A stretch of 64,000 nucleotides of DNA from Capilliphycus salinus (GCF_047276495.1 NZ_CP178543.1:1178001-1242000); one strand, 5' to 3'; positions 45,690 through 54,385 are shown, counted from the stretch's first letter. Translations and numbers: made by a program. Notes: a model not told the origin generated them from the letters alone.

Positions 45690-45965
45690 ATGATGCACGC
45701 AGAAAAACCCAAAGTGGTAAGTATTAGAGTGAGTTCAAATAGCTGCTACTGCGGCACACCATTGAGAGATATTCTGTTACCCGAAGAATGTGAAATGCTG
45801 GGATTATTTCGAGAAAATCACATCATTCTTGCCAATAACAATCCCCCAATTCAACCCAATGACATTCTATTAGCCATTGCCATTAATCCCATGTCTGCAC
45901 CGGAATTAAAAGTGTTTTTGAACAGACTTAAACCCCTGTCAGCCTGTCAAATTTCCCAACAATAG
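45690..45965 (+). CDS. Small TrkA-C (RCK_C)-like protein at the head of kdp
   Basis: A 91-residue soluble protein. It has the layout of a single RCK_C/TrkA-C domain: PLRDILLPEECEMLGLFREN, ANNNPPIQPNDILLAIAINP and a final helix APELKVFLNRL. RCK_C domains regulate K+ transporters by binding ligands such as nucleotides or cyclic dinucleotides. It sits 14 bases before kdpA, so it is likely the first gene of the operon and may sense K+-related signals for the transporter (inference). The N-terminal Cys pair (CYCGTPL) is unusual. The resemblance is good but was judged by eye. Confidence 0.65.
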   Translation: MMHAEKPKVVSIRVSSNSCYCGTPLRDILLPEECEMLGLFRENHIILANNNPPIQPNDILLAIAINPMSAPELKVFLNRLKPLSACQISQQ

Positions 45966-45979
45966 TATTTTCTAAAATC

Positions 45980-47665
45980 ATGTTGCAAGGATTCTATCAA
46001 ATTGTCTTAACTTTATTCATTTTGCTGCTAGTTTCCCCGCTTTTGGGGGCTTATATGGCGCGTGTTTTTTTACATCAAAGAACCGCACTCGACCGAATAT
46101 TTAAGCCGGTTGAACACTTTATTTATGCCGGAAGCGGGATAAATTTCAAAGACTCGATGAACGGTTGGCAATATATTCGGGCGGTACTTTTTAGCAACCT
46201 GGCGATGGGAATATTGGTGTTTTCAATCTTCCTATTACAAGGGATTTTACCGCTGAACCCAACTCAATTAAACCCCCCCAGTTGGGATTTAGCTTTACAC
46301 ACCGCTATTTCCTTTGTTACCAATACAAACCAACAGCATTATTCGGGAGAAACAACCTACAGTTACTTCTCACAAATGCTGGCGTTGGGGTTTTTAATGT
46401 TTACTTCTGCGGGGACGGGTATTGCAGTTGCAATTGCCTTTATTCGCGGACTAACGGGTAAACCTTTAGGCAACTTTTACGTTGACTTAACCCAATCCAT
46501 CACCCGAATTTTGCTGCCAATTTCTATCGTTGGCGGAATACTTTTACTCATCGCTGGAGTTCCCGAAACCTTAGCCCCACCTGCGGAAATTACCACCCTA
46601 GAAGGCGCAACCCAATACATCGCTCGCGGTCCCGTTGCCCACTTTGAAATTATCAAAGAATTGGGCGAAAATGGCGGAGGATTTTTTGGGATTAATTCCG
46701 CCCATCCCTTTGAAAATCCCAACGGCTTTACCAACTTGTTGGAAACTGTCATTATGCTAATTATTCCGGCGGGATTAATCCACACTTACGGCATCATTGC
46801 CAACAGTCCCAAACAGGGTTGGTTGGTGTTTGGGATGGTCTTTATTATGTTTGCAATCTTAATTGCAATTACGGCGATTGGCGAATATCAAGGCAACCCC
46901 ATTGTTAACGGCATTTTGGGCGAACCAGCGCAAAATTTAGAAGGAAAAGAAGTTCGGTTTGGTTGGGCGTTAACGGCGCTTTGGGCGGTTGCGACAACCG
47001 GAACAATGTGCGGCGCTGTCAACGGTATGCACGATTCTCTAATGCCTCCGGGCGGTTTTACCACGTTGTCCGATTTGTTTTTACAAATTATTTGGGGCGG
47101 ACAAGGAACCGGAACCGCTTATCTGTTTATCTTTCTAATTTTGTCGGTTTTCTTAACCGGATTAATGGTCGGACGCACCCCCGAATTTTTGGGCAGAAAA
47201 ATCGAAAAACGAGAAATTGTTCTCGCCAGCGTGGTGTTATTGGTTCATCCCATAGCCATCTTAATTCCCGCAGCAATTACCCTCGCTTTTCCCGATACCC
47301 TGTCAGGAATTACCAACCCCGGTTTTCACGGAATTTCTCAAGTTATCTACGAATATGCTTCGGCTGCGGCTAACAACGGTTCCGGCTTTGAAGGACTCAG
47401 CGACAATACCCTTTGGTGGAACCTCAGTGCCAGTTTTTCCCTGCTTTTAGGGCGTTATATTCCAATTATCGCACTGCTGTTACTCGCGGATAATATGACT
47501 CGCAAACAACCCGTTCCCGAAACCGCAGGAACACTGCGAACAGACACCATTTTATTTACCAGCATCACCGCCGGTGCAATCATCATTTTAGGCGCGTTAA
47601 CCTTCCTACCCGTCTTAGTCTTAGGTCCCGTAGCCGAAGCCTTTAAAATAGCCAGCATTTTATAG
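45980..47665 (+). CDS. kdpA: K+-transporting P-type ATPase subunit A
   Basis: A 561-residue K+-selective channel-like subunit of KdpFABC with about ten membrane helices. K+-filter-like segments are visible: TNTNQQHYSGE, ENGGGFFGINSAHPFENPNG, CGAVNGMHDSLMPPGG and AAANNGSGFEGL, as in the SKT superfamily. It carries K+ into the cell against a gradient when external K+ is very low. It precedes kdpB by 45 bases. Length is normal (E. coli 557). Confidence 0.97.
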   Translation: MLQGFYQIVLTLFILLLVSPLLGAYMARVFLHQRTALDRIFKPVEHFIYAGSGINFKDSMNGWQYIRAVLFSNLAMGILVFSIFLLQGILPLNPTQLNPPSWDLALHTAISFVTNTNQQHYSGETTYSYFSQMLALGFLMFTSAGTGIAVAIAFIRGLTGKPLGNFYVDLTQSITRILLPISIVGGILLLIAGVPETLAPPAEITTLEGATQYIARGPVAHFEIIKELGENGGGFFGINSAHPFENPNGFTNLLETVIMLIIPAGLIHTYGIIANSPKQGWLVFGMVFIMFAILIAITAIGEYQGNPIVNGILGEPAQNLEGKEVRFGWALTALWAVATTGTMCGAVNGMHDSLMPPGGFTTLSDLFLQIIWGGQGTGTAYLFIFLILSVFLTGLMVGRTPEFLGRKIEKREIVLASVVLLVHPIAILIPAAITLAFPDTLSGITNPGFHGISQVIYEYASAAANNGSGFEGLSDNTLWWNLSASFSLLLGRYIPIIALLLLADNMTRKQPVPETAGTLRTDTILFTSITAGAIIILGALTFLPVLVLGPVAEAFKIASIL

Positions 47666-47710
47666 GGCTTTTGATTCTGCGAACAGTTCCCATTAACCGA
47701 TAATAAAATT

Positions 47711-49804
47711 ATGAGTTCCAGCACATCTTCTCAACCCAAACATTCGGGCGGTTCCCGACAGCAACGCCGCCACACTCCCAAACCTAATTTATCGGGTTTA
47801 TATCAACGGGCATTTAAACAAGCCTTCGTCAAACTCAACCCCCGCATCATGGCAAAAAATCCCGTCATGTTTGTGGTCTGGGTCGGCACAATTATCACCG
47901 CTTTACTAACTCTAAACCCCAACTTATTCGGTGCCGCAACCGGAGACAATCTCTATTTATTTAACGGTTTAATTGCGGTTATTTTGCTGTTTACCGTTGT
48001 TTTTGCCAACTTTGCCGAAGCCGTCGCCGAAGGACGGGGAAAAGCCCAAGCCGATGCGTTGCGATCGACAAAATCCGAAACCACTGCGCGAAAATTGCAG
48101 CCAGATGGTACAATAGAATCGGTAAGCTCGACCGACCTCAGACAGGGCGATCGCATTCAGGTCGTGGCAGGGGACGTGATTCCCGCCGACGGCGAGGTTT
48201 TGGAGGGTGTCGCCTCGGTTGACGAATCCGCGATAACGGGAGAATCGGCGCCGGTCCTCAAAGAAGCCGGTTCGGATGTCGCCAGTTCGGTCACGGGCGG
48301 AACCCGAATTATCTCCGACGAACTGATTATCCGCGTCACCGCCGACCCCGGAAAAGGCTTTATTGACCGGATGATTGCATTGGTGGAAGGGGCCGAACGC
48401 AGCAAAACCCCCAACGAAATCGCCCTAACCGTTCTACTGGCGGTCCTAACGTTGGTCTTTTTAATTGTTATTTCCACGATTCCCCCGGTTGCCTTTTATG
48501 CCGATAGTTCCGTCAGCATTACCATTTTAATTGCGTTATTAGTTGCCTTAATTCCGACAACTATCGGCGGACTTTTAAGCGCAATTGGCATCGCGGGAAT
48601 GGATAGAGTCGCCCAATTTAATGTAGTTGCAACATCGGGACGGGCGGTGGAAGCTTGCGGCGATGTCAATACTTTAGTATTGGATAAAACCGGAACCATT
48701 ACGTTAGGAAATCGACTCGCCGAAGAATTTATTCCCGTCGATGGATACAGCGTGGAAGACGTCGCCGAAGTCGCCCTCGCCGCCAGTATTTTTGATACCA
48801 CTCCCGAAGGAAAATCCATCGTGCGGTTAGCCGAAGGAATGGGCGCTCAGGTCGATTTTAACATAAAAAAAGCGACGGGAGTTGAATTTTCCGCCCGGAC
48901 TCGGATGAGCGGAACCGACTTACCCGACGGGGGCGAAGTTCGCAAAGGCGCCGTAGACGCGATACGGGGGTTTGTTCGTTCGCGGGGGGGACAACCTTCG
49001 GAGGATGTAAACGCGGCTTACGAGAGGGTTTCGCTACTCGGAGGAACTCCTTTGGCGGTTTGTCGCGATAACGAAATTTACGGTGTAATTTACCTCAAAG
49101 ATATTATAAAACCCGGAATTCGCGAACGTTTTAATCAACTCCGTCGGATGGGAGTTCGTACTGTAATGTTAACCGGAGATAACCGAATTACGGCGTCTGT
49201 TATCGCCAAAGAAGCGGGGGTTGATGACTTTATCGCCGAAGCTACACCCGAAGAAAAAATTCAAGTGATTCAACAAGAACAAGCCCAAGGAAAGTTAGTC
49301 GCAATGACGGGAGATGGAACAAATGATGCGCCCGCTTTAGCCCAAGCAAATGTGGGTTTGGCGATGAATTCTGGAACTCAAGCGGCGAAAGAAGCGGCGA
49401 ATATGGTGGATTTAGATTCGGACCCCACGAAGTTAATTGATTTGGTTACGATTGGGAAACAACTGTTAATTACTCGCGGCGCTTTAACAACATTTTCGGT
49501 GGCGAATGATATCGCCAAATATTTTGCAATTATTCCAGCGATGTTTGCGGGTGCGGGAATTGGCGCGTTAAATATCATGGGTTTAAATAGTCCGAATTCG
49601 GCGGTTCTTTCGGCGCTGATTTACAACGCTTTGATTATTCCGGCGTTAATTCCGCTGGCGCTAACGGGGGTTAAGTTTCGTCCGCTGACCGCGAATCAAC
49701 TGTTACAGCGCAACATCTTAATTTATGGTCTTGGGGGCGTTATTGCACCGTTTATCGCCATCAAAATTATTGATGTAACGATTTCTGCAATTGGTTTAGC
49801 TTAA
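47711..49804 (+). CDS. kdpB: K+-transporting P-type ATPase subunit B
   Basis: A 697-residue P-type ATPase catalytic subunit. It has the TGES dephosphorylation loop (SAITGESAPV), the phosphorylated Asp325 in LVLDKTGTITLG, the nucleotide-domain KGAVDAIRGF, and MTGDGTNDAPALAQANVGLA at the hinge. Seven membrane helices as usual, including the pump-gate PTTIGGLLSAIG. It uses ATP to drive K+ uptake by KdpA. The N-terminus has a Ser/Gln-rich extension, common in cyanobacterial copies. The gene is followed by a 473-base repeat-rich gap. Confidence 0.97.
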   Translation: MSSSTSSQPKHSGGSRQQRRHTPKPNLSGLYQRAFKQAFVKLNPRIMAKNPVMFVVWVGTIITALLTLNPNLFGAATGDNLYLFNGLIAVILLFTVVFANFAEAVAEGRGKAQADALRSTKSETTARKLQPDGTIESVSSTDLRQGDRIQVVAGDVIPADGEVLEGVASVDESAITGESAPVLKEAGSDVASSVTGGTRIISDELIIRVTADPGKGFIDRMIALVEGAERSKTPNEIALTVLLAVLTLVFLIVISTIPPVAFYADSSVSITILIALLVALIPTTIGGLLSAIGIAGMDRVAQFNVVATSGRAVEACGDVNTLVLDKTGTITLGNRLAEEFIPVDGYSVEDVAEVALAASIFDTTPEGKSIVRLAEGMGAQVDFNIKKATGVEFSARTRMSGTDLPDGGEVRKGAVDAIRGFVRSRGGQPSEDVNAAYERVSLLGGTPLAVCRDNEIYGVIYLKDIIKPGIRERFNQLRRMGVRTVMLTGDNRITASVIAKEAGVDDFIAEATPEEKIQVIQQEQAQGKLVAMTGDGTNDAPALAQANVGLAMNSGTQAAKEAANMVDLDSDPTKLIDLVTIGKQLLITRGALTTFSVANDIAKYFAIIPAMFAGAGIGALNIMGLNSPNSAVLSALIYNALIIPALIPLALTGVKFRPLTANQLLQRNILIYGLGGVIAPFIAIKIIDVTISAIGLA

Positions 49805-50277
49805 CGATTTTCCCGTCAATTCCCAATATAATCCCCCCCTTTTTCTCAGCCAGGACTGTTCCATTTTTAACCCCCTCTTCTCTACCTCTCCTACCTCTCC
49901 CTAACCCTCTCCACCTCTCCCTAACCCTCTCCTACCTCTCCCCATCCCTCTCCTACAAGGAGAGGGGGAAGGTGTCCCTCACGGGACTATTGATTAATCG
50001 AGAGGGAAAAGGAAAAAAAGTTTTTTATTGGGAATGGGGAGTTATTAAGAGTTGTAGATAGTTAAAAAACTTAAAAATCCTCCCCTCGCCACCTCTCCCT
50101 AACCCTCTCCTACGAGGTGAGGGAACAATTGGCCTCCTCCAACCCCCCTTTTTAAGGGGGGATTAAGGGGGGATCAAGCCGGGGGCTAGGCGGGATAACT
50201 CTAACCTATCTACAAACAAAATACCTGACTCTTTTTGTACATTTATCAGGGCGCAAACCAGAACGCCCATAGAAACA
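49805..50277. repeat. Repeat-rich gap between kdpB and kdpF
   Basis: Reiterated CCTCTCCCTAACCCTCT/CTACCTCTCC units occur at about 49880-49960 and again at 50090-50115, with ACAAGGAGAGGGGGAAGGTG as their inverted partner at 49956-49975. At about 50146-50180, CCCCCCTTTTTAAGGGGGG-type palindromes with GGGATTAAGGGGGGATCAAG can form strong hairpins. They split the operon's coding run and could pause or end transcription. Confidence 0.75.
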
Positions 50278-50520
50278 ATGAAACTGAATGATTTTCTAGA
50301 AACTTGCGATTTAATTTGGGGTCGATTTGTTTATCGAAAACTCTCCCTAAGCGTGTTTTTAGCACTCTGTTTTAATGTGGTTCTCGCACCCTTAGTTTAT
50401 GCGGCGACCAACAACAATATTGCTAAAAGTTCCGCCTATGCTTTGGGACTTTTGGGATTAGTCGTTATCGGACTAGCCGTTTATCTATTTGTTGTCATTG
50501 TTCAACCCGAGAGGTTTTAA
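50278..50520 (+). CDS. kdpF: KdpF-like small subunit with N-terminal extension
   Basis: An 80-residue membrane protein. The last ~30 residues (YALGLLGLVVIGLAVYLFVV followed by IVQPERF) match the single-helix KdpF subunit that stabilises KdpFABC, including the E-(K/R)-F-like end. Unlike E. coli KdpF (29 residues), it has about 50 extra N-terminal residues with a second hydrophobic helix (LSVFLALCFNVVLAPLVYAA) that could be a signal or anchor. Position between kdpB and kdpC supports the call. In some cyanobacteria an extra kdp gene (kdpG) is reported at this place; a match could not be verified. Confidence 0.75.
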   Translation: MKLNDFLETCDLIWGRFVYRKLSLSVFLALCFNVVLAPLVYAATNNNIAKSSAYALGLLGLVVIGLAVYLFVVIVQPERF

Positions 50521-50522
50521 TC

Positions 50523-50660
50523 ATGCTGAGACAATTACTTCTAGAACTTCGCGAAATTATCCGGTTTTCCCGGTTCAAACGCCGACTGTCCGACGTCAGA
50601 AAACGCCGCATCGAACGCCGTCAAAAACCCAAACAATATTTACACGAAACCCAACCTTAA
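50523..50660 (+). CDS. 45-residue basic protein, too short for most gene callers
   Basis: An ATG two bases after the kdpF stop opens a 45-residue frame: MLRQLLLELREIIRFSRF, then RRLSDVRKRRIERRQKPK and a QYLHETQP tail. It is strongly basic with an amphipathic N-terminal helix and no membrane segment. The two-base spacing suggests translation re-initiation in the kdp operon. Its Arg-rich middle resembles the C-terminal tail of the next kdpC-like gene (RFKNIRRLRRHQTEKHKL). It may be real or decayed DNA; no family was recognised. Confidence 0.4.
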   Translation: MLRQLLLELREIIRFSRFKRRLSDVRKRRIERRQKPKQYLHETQP

Positions 50661-50787
50661 ATGTTGTTGGTCGTAGGGTGCGTAAAATTACACATTTTTT
50701 TATCACGAATTAAGAGTAAAACCGTTTTACGCACCTAAAATTTATCTCTAACAGTTAACGTTCGTTCGTTGAAAAGGAGTCAATCCC

Positions 50788-51072
50788 ATGATTCAACAAT
50801 TTATCATCAGAATTCGCGATACTTTAATCCGGGGAATTCTTCTGCTGATTCTCTATCCATTGAGTCTGTTAACAATCGGTCAACTGGCGTTTGTTGAACC
50901 GATGAACGATTCCGCTATTGCTTCCCCAAGCTTATCCGTTGAAAATGCTATTGCTTTTGAACAGACTCTCACCTCAAAACATTATTTCCCCAGTCGCATC
51001 ACCCGCTTTAAAAATATTCGCAGACTGCGACGCCATCAAACCGAAAAACACAAACTTTTTAACCTCGCTTAA
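50788..51072 (+). CDS. Truncated KdpC paralogue (N-terminal part only)
   Basis: A 94-residue protein whose first ~70 residues follow KdpC: a helix (RDTLIRGILLLILYPLSLLT), IGQLAFVEPMN and LTSKHYFPSR, aligned with FYPVLFLIIGQVAFPYQ and FTSERYFWTRPS of the full kdpC beside it. The rest of KdpC is replaced by an Arg/Lys-rich tail (FKNIRRLRRHQTEKHKLFN). Even the upstream sequence is duplicated: AGGAGTCAA...CATGATT precedes both. It could modulate the complex or be a degenerate copy. Ribosome site and intact frame argue for expression. Confidence 0.65.
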   Translation: MIQQFIIRIRDTLIRGILLLILYPLSLLTIGQLAFVEPMNDSAIASPSLSVENAIAFEQTLTSKHYFPSRITRFKNIRRLRRHQTEKHKLFNLA

Positions 51073-51113
51073 GTCTCAATTTCAGACCCGTTAACCTAAT
51101 AGGAGTCAAAAAC

Positions 51114-51689
51114 ATGATTTCAGAATTAATGATTGGAGTTCGGAACACGTTTATTTTGTGGGTAATTACCGCTATTTTTTATCCGGTTTTATTCCTAATT
51201 ATCGGTCAAGTTGCTTTTCCCTACCAAGCCAACGGAAGTTTAATTACAAACGCCCAAGGTGAAATTGTTGGTTCTGCTTTAATTGGGCAATCTTTCACCT
51301 CCGAGCGCTATTTTTGGACCCGTCCGAGTACCGTTAATTATAGTCAGGGAGAAGATAGCGCCCCGACGGGAATTTCAGGCGCAAGTAATCTCGCTCCAAC
51401 TAATCCTGATTTAATCACCCGTATTCAACAGGAAACAACTCGACTTCAACAAGCTGGAATTGAACCCACTGCTGATTTAGTTTATGCTTCCGGTTCCGGT
51501 TTAGACCCTCATATTACCCCGGAAGCGGCTCAAGTTCAAGTTGCAAGGGTCGCACAAGCCCGCTCAATTTCTCCCGAACAAATTAAAGAATTAATTGTTC
51601 AAAATACCGACGGACGCTTTCTCGGAATTTTCGGAGAACCGGGCGTTAATGTCCTCAAGTTGAATTTGGCTTTAAACCAACTGAGTTAA
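51114..51689 (+). CDS. kdpC: K+-transporting P-type ATPase subunit C
   Basis: A 191-residue KdpC, normal length (E. coli 190), with one N-terminal membrane helix (TFILWVITAIFYPVLFLIIG) and a soluble domain with FTSERYFWTRPS, SGASNLAPTNPDL, VYASGSGLDPHITPEAAQVQ and RFLGIFGEPGVNVLKLNLAL. KdpC is thought to assist ATP binding by KdpB. AGGAG precedes the ATG. It lies 41 bases after the truncated kdpC copy, indicating local duplication. Confidence 0.95.
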   Translation: MISELMIGVRNTFILWVITAIFYPVLFLIIGQVAFPYQANGSLITNAQGEIVGSALIGQSFTSERYFWTRPSTVNYSQGEDSAPTGISGASNLAPTNPDLITRIQQETTRLQQAGIEPTADLVYASGSGLDPHITPEAAQVQVARVAQARSISPEQIKELIVQNTDGRFLGIFGEPGVNVLKLNLALNQLS

Positions 51690-51734
51690 TTCAATTATCG
51701 CGATAGGGGCGCATCAAATTTACATCGGTTTATT

Positions 51735-51992
51735 CACTATCAGAAACCGGGTTTCTTGCAACTTCTATAAGCTTGTCTAGATTTTTCGTAGAGAAACCCG
51801 ATTTCTCAGAAATTTATTTTCATGTACTATCAGAAACCGGGTTTCTTGCAACTTCTATAAGCTTGTCTAGATTTTTCGTAGAGAAACCCGATTTCTCAGA
51901 AATTTATTTTCATGTACTATCAGAAACCGGGTTTCTTGCAACTTCTATAAGCTTGTCTAGATTTTTCGTAGAGAAACCCGGTTTCTCAGAAA
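51735..51992. repeat. Three-copy 90 bp tandem repeat between kdpC and kdpD
   Basis: Units start at 51741, 51831 and 51921 (CAGAAACCGGGTTTCTTGC), exactly 90 bases apart. Each contains a palindrome AGAAACCGGGTTTCT and a second one GAGAAACCCGATTTCTC, so each can form stable hairpins. The 90-base period leaves an open frame (51773-51997) that is not a gene. The third copy ends just before the kdpD ATG. Confidence 0.9.
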
Positions 51993-51999
51993 AATAAAA

Positions 52000-53148
52000 A
52001 TGATTAAATCCAACGAAATTTTTCAAACCGTTAATTCTCCAGCTACAGGAAAAAATCAAGTGTCACTTCGTCGCGGAAAACACAAAATTTTTATTGGAAT
52101 GGCGCCCGGTGTCGGTAAAACTTACCGGATGTTAGAAGAAGCCCAAATTCTCAAACGAGATGGAATAGATGTGGTTATCGGGCTGTTAGAAACGCACGGA
52201 CGGGAAGAAACCGCTAACAAAGGGATGGGATTGGAATTAATTCCCCGCAAAAATGTAATTTTATCCCATCGAAACTTGACAGAAATGGATACCAATGGGA
52301 TAATAGAAAGAAAACCTCAACTGGTGCTGGTCGATGAACTCGCCCACACGAATATTCCCGGTTCAAAGTTCCTCAAACGTTATCAAGATGTGGAACAAAT
52401 TCTCGCCGCCGGGATTGATGTTTTCTCAACGGTTAATATTCAACATCTCGAAAGTTTAAATGATTTGGTCTTTCGCATTTCGGGGGTTGTGGTTCGAGAA
52501 CGAATTCCAGATTCTGTGTTGGATGAAGCCGATGAAGTTGTTGTGGTTGATGTTACTCCGGAAACGCTACAAGAACGCTTACAAGAAGGAAAAATTTATG
52601 CTCCCAATAAAATCGATCAAGCCCTAAATAGCTTCTTTAAACGGCGAAATTTAACCGCGTTGCGGGAGTTGGCGCTGCGAGAAGTTGCAGATAACGTCGA
52701 AGAAAATGGCAATGGAAGTGAATCAAATTATTGTAATATCCGCGAACGGGTTTTAGTTTGTATTTCCACCTATCCCAATTCTATCAGACTTTTGCGACGG
52801 GGCGCAAGAGTTTCCAACTACATGAACGCCAAATTATACGCTTTATTCGTTGATAATCCCAATCATTTTTTATCGAAAGAAGATAGCCTTCATGTGGAAA
52901 CCTGCGAACGACTTTGTAAAGAGTTTAACGGGGAATTTATCCAACTGCGATCGCCCAATGTTTTAGATACAATTATAGAAGTCGCCCGCACAGAAAGAAT
53001 TACTCAAATTGTCGTCGGCGAAACCCATCGTTCTCGCTGGCAATTGTTCTTTAAAGGCTCAATTATTCAGCGTTTAATGCGGGCGCTCCCCGATATTGAT
53101 ATTCACGTCATCGCCACCGAAAATCAAGAAAGAAATACAATCATTTAA
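52000..53148 (+). CDS. kdpD: KdpD N-terminal domain protein without a kinase module
   Basis: A 382-residue protein equal to the cytoplasmic N-terminal half of KdpD. The KdpD/Usp-type parts are visible: the Walker A-like IGMAPGVGKTYRMLEEAQ, VIGLLETHGREET, VLVDELAHTNIPGSK and DVFSTVNIQHLESLND; then a Usp-like domain (about 245-375) with RERVLVCISTYPNSIRLLRR and IVVGETHRSRWQLFFKGS. The membrane helices and histidine kinase of E. coli KdpD are absent. Kinase-less KdpD is a known cyanobacterial form, so a separate kinase/regulator or other control is implied. It is the last gene of the kdp unit. Confidence 0.92.
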   Translation: MIKSNEIFQTVNSPATGKNQVSLRRGKHKIFIGMAPGVGKTYRMLEEAQILKRDGIDVVIGLLETHGREETANKGMGLELIPRKNVILSHRNLTEMDTNGIIERKPQLVLVDELAHTNIPGSKFLKRYQDVEQILAAGIDVFSTVNIQHLESLNDLVFRISGVVVRERIPDSVLDEADEVVVVDVTPETLQERLQEGKIYAPNKIDQALNSFFKRRNLTALRELALREVADNVEENGNGSESNYCNIRERVLVCISTYPNSIRLLRRGARVSNYMNAKLYALFVDNPNHFLSKEDSLHVETCERLCKEFNGEFIQLRSPNVLDTIIEVARTERITQIVVGETHRSRWQLFFKGSIIQRLMRALPDIDIHVIATENQERNTII

Positions 53149-53164
53149 TCATAATCAGCAAACA

Positions 53165-53375
53165 GTTTTGTAGGGGCGGGTTTATTACAGTCACCAGTCA
53201 CCAGTCACCAGTCACCAGTTATTTGAGTTTACAGTTTTGTAGGGGCGGGTTCCGCAATAATGTATTTCACTCACTAATAACTAATAAAATATTGAATTTT
53301 TTTTGGGGTGGGGCGGGTTTATCAAAGTTGTCAGTTAGTGACATATCTAATTGCAGAACCCGCCCCTACTGATCC
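53165..53375. repeat. Palindromic repeats and CAGTCAC heptamers after kdpD
   Basis: GTAGGGGCGGGTTTATTACA followed by four CAGTCAC/CCAGTCA heptamers (53187-53218), then GTAGGGGCGGGTTCCGC (53240-53257) and a reversed palindrome GGGGCGGGTTTATC ... GCAGAACCCGCCCCTAC (53312-53371). The inner hairpin TGTCA-GTTAG-TGACA is like the 16.4 kb array with a changed loop. Confidence 0.85.
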
Positions 53376-53390
53376 GGTGTTCCCTGTAAA

Positions 53391-53984
53391 TTACCAACCC
53401 AAAGCAGAATAAAAAGCAGGATTTTCTGCATTTTCAGACTCAGAAGAAGCCTTTGAATCTGGTTCTTCTATTCTAATTTCTGTACAGAATGTAGACGTAT
53501 TAAACCCGCCAAACCGTTTCACCGCACTGGTTCGCATTCTAACATTGGGATTGGGAAACCAAAACCGTTCAATTGAACTCATGGTTTCATATTCAGTAAC
53601 TAAAACTAAAGCATCATCTTCATCCATTTCAAACTGTCCGACCACCGGAACAATTTCCGCATAACCCCGTTCTCGCAACATTCGACCTTTGCGGGGATTA
53701 TCCCCATCGGGAACAATAGCAAAAACCGTCGAACCGGAGTGATTTTCATCGTCTTTATCCCAGTCCATCTCGCCATTCCAAGTCACATAAGCGCCACCTG
53801 CGGCGAGCGCCGGATCGACATTGTGCATTTGGCAGATTTCTACCACTTTCGGATCATCCGCATCGAGCGCCTCAACATTAATTTTAGAATGCCCCTTTTC
53901 GGCTTGTCTGAAGGCAAGATGGTGAGTTGTTCGCAGGGATTGCCACTGTCCCGCACTCTGTCGAAAGAATTGCATTGCATCCAT
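53391..53984 (-). CDS. CpcS/CpeS-family bilin lyase (phycobiliprotein chromophore lyase)
   Basis: The product is 197 residues from the ATG at 53984, nine bases after GGGAG; the longer start at 54017 is less likely. It has the family N-terminus MDAMQFFRQSAGQWQSLRTT and HHLAFRQAEKGHS, then INVEALDADDPKVVEIC, FAIVPDGDNPRKGRML and RFWFPNPNVRMRTS, typical of CpcS/CpeS/CpcU lipocalin-fold lyases that attach phycocyanobilin to Cys of phycobiliproteins. Which subtype (S or U) cannot be decided by eye. It is divergent from nblA, so assembly and breakdown of the antenna share one promoter region. Confidence 0.88.
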   Translation of the reverse strand: MDAMQFFRQSAGQWQSLRTTHHLAFRQAEKGHSKINVEALDADDPKVVEICQMHNVDPALAAGGAYVTWNGEMDWDKDDENHSGSTVFAIVPDGDNPRKGRMLRERGYAEIVPVVGQFEMDEDDALVLVTEYETMSSIERFWFPNPNVRMRTSAVKRFGGFNTSTFCTEIRIEEPDSKASSESENAENPAFYSALGW

Positions 53985-54165
53985 GCAAATATTCTCCCTT
54001 TGATTGATTTTATACACTGATACTCTTTCTATGATAAGGCTGTAGGGACTAATAGATAAAGTTTTGCAAACAAAATAAGTGAAAAATTGTGCATCATGGA
54101 CAGATTGTCAAGTAGTTGTTACGATAATTTACAAACATAGAGATTGCAGAGTAGAGGAGAATCCA

Positions 54166-54333
54166 ATGAAAGCACCTGGAAATCTTAGTTTAGAGCAACA
54201 GTTCAAGCTCAAAGTTCTGCGGGAGCAGGTCAAGGGTCTGAGTCTAGAAGAAGCTCAAGAATATCTAGTTGAAGTTTTACGCCAAAGTATGGTTAAAGAT
54301 AATTTGATGCGTCACTGGATGAAAAATCCTTGA
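54166..54333 (+). CDS. nblA: NblA-family phycobilisome degradation adaptor
   Basis: A 55-residue protein from the ATG at 54166, six to seven bases after AGAGGAG. Its helical core LSLEQQFKLKVLREQV and LSLEEAQEYLVEVLRQSMVK matches NblA (Ycf18), a small helical adaptor that brings phycobilisomes to Clp protease during nutrient starvation. A longer in-frame start at 54079 would add 29 non-conserved residues. It is divergent from a bilin-lyase gene and next to pstSCAB. Expression is expected to rise in N, S or P limitation (family knowledge). Confidence 0.88.
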   Translation: MKAPGNLSLEQQFKLKVLREQVKGLSLEEAQEYLVEVLRQSMVKDNLMRHWMKNP

Positions 54334-54352
54334 TGGAAGAACAACACAAAAA

Positions 54353-54385
54353 AGAAGTCAGAAGCGCCTATGTCCTCTGACTTCT
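54353..54385 (-). terminator. Terminator of the pst operon
   Basis: A perfect 10 bp stem AGAAGTCAGA/TCTGACTTCT with a 13-base loop lies between convergent nblA and pstB. On the minus strand it is followed by TTTTTTGTG, so it suits pstB; on the plus strand no T-run follows. Confidence 0.75.

Noticed and set aside
51773..51997. A 74-residue repeat protein
   Set aside because: It is read from three 90-base hairpin repeats and starts at a non-ATG codon with no ribosome site.
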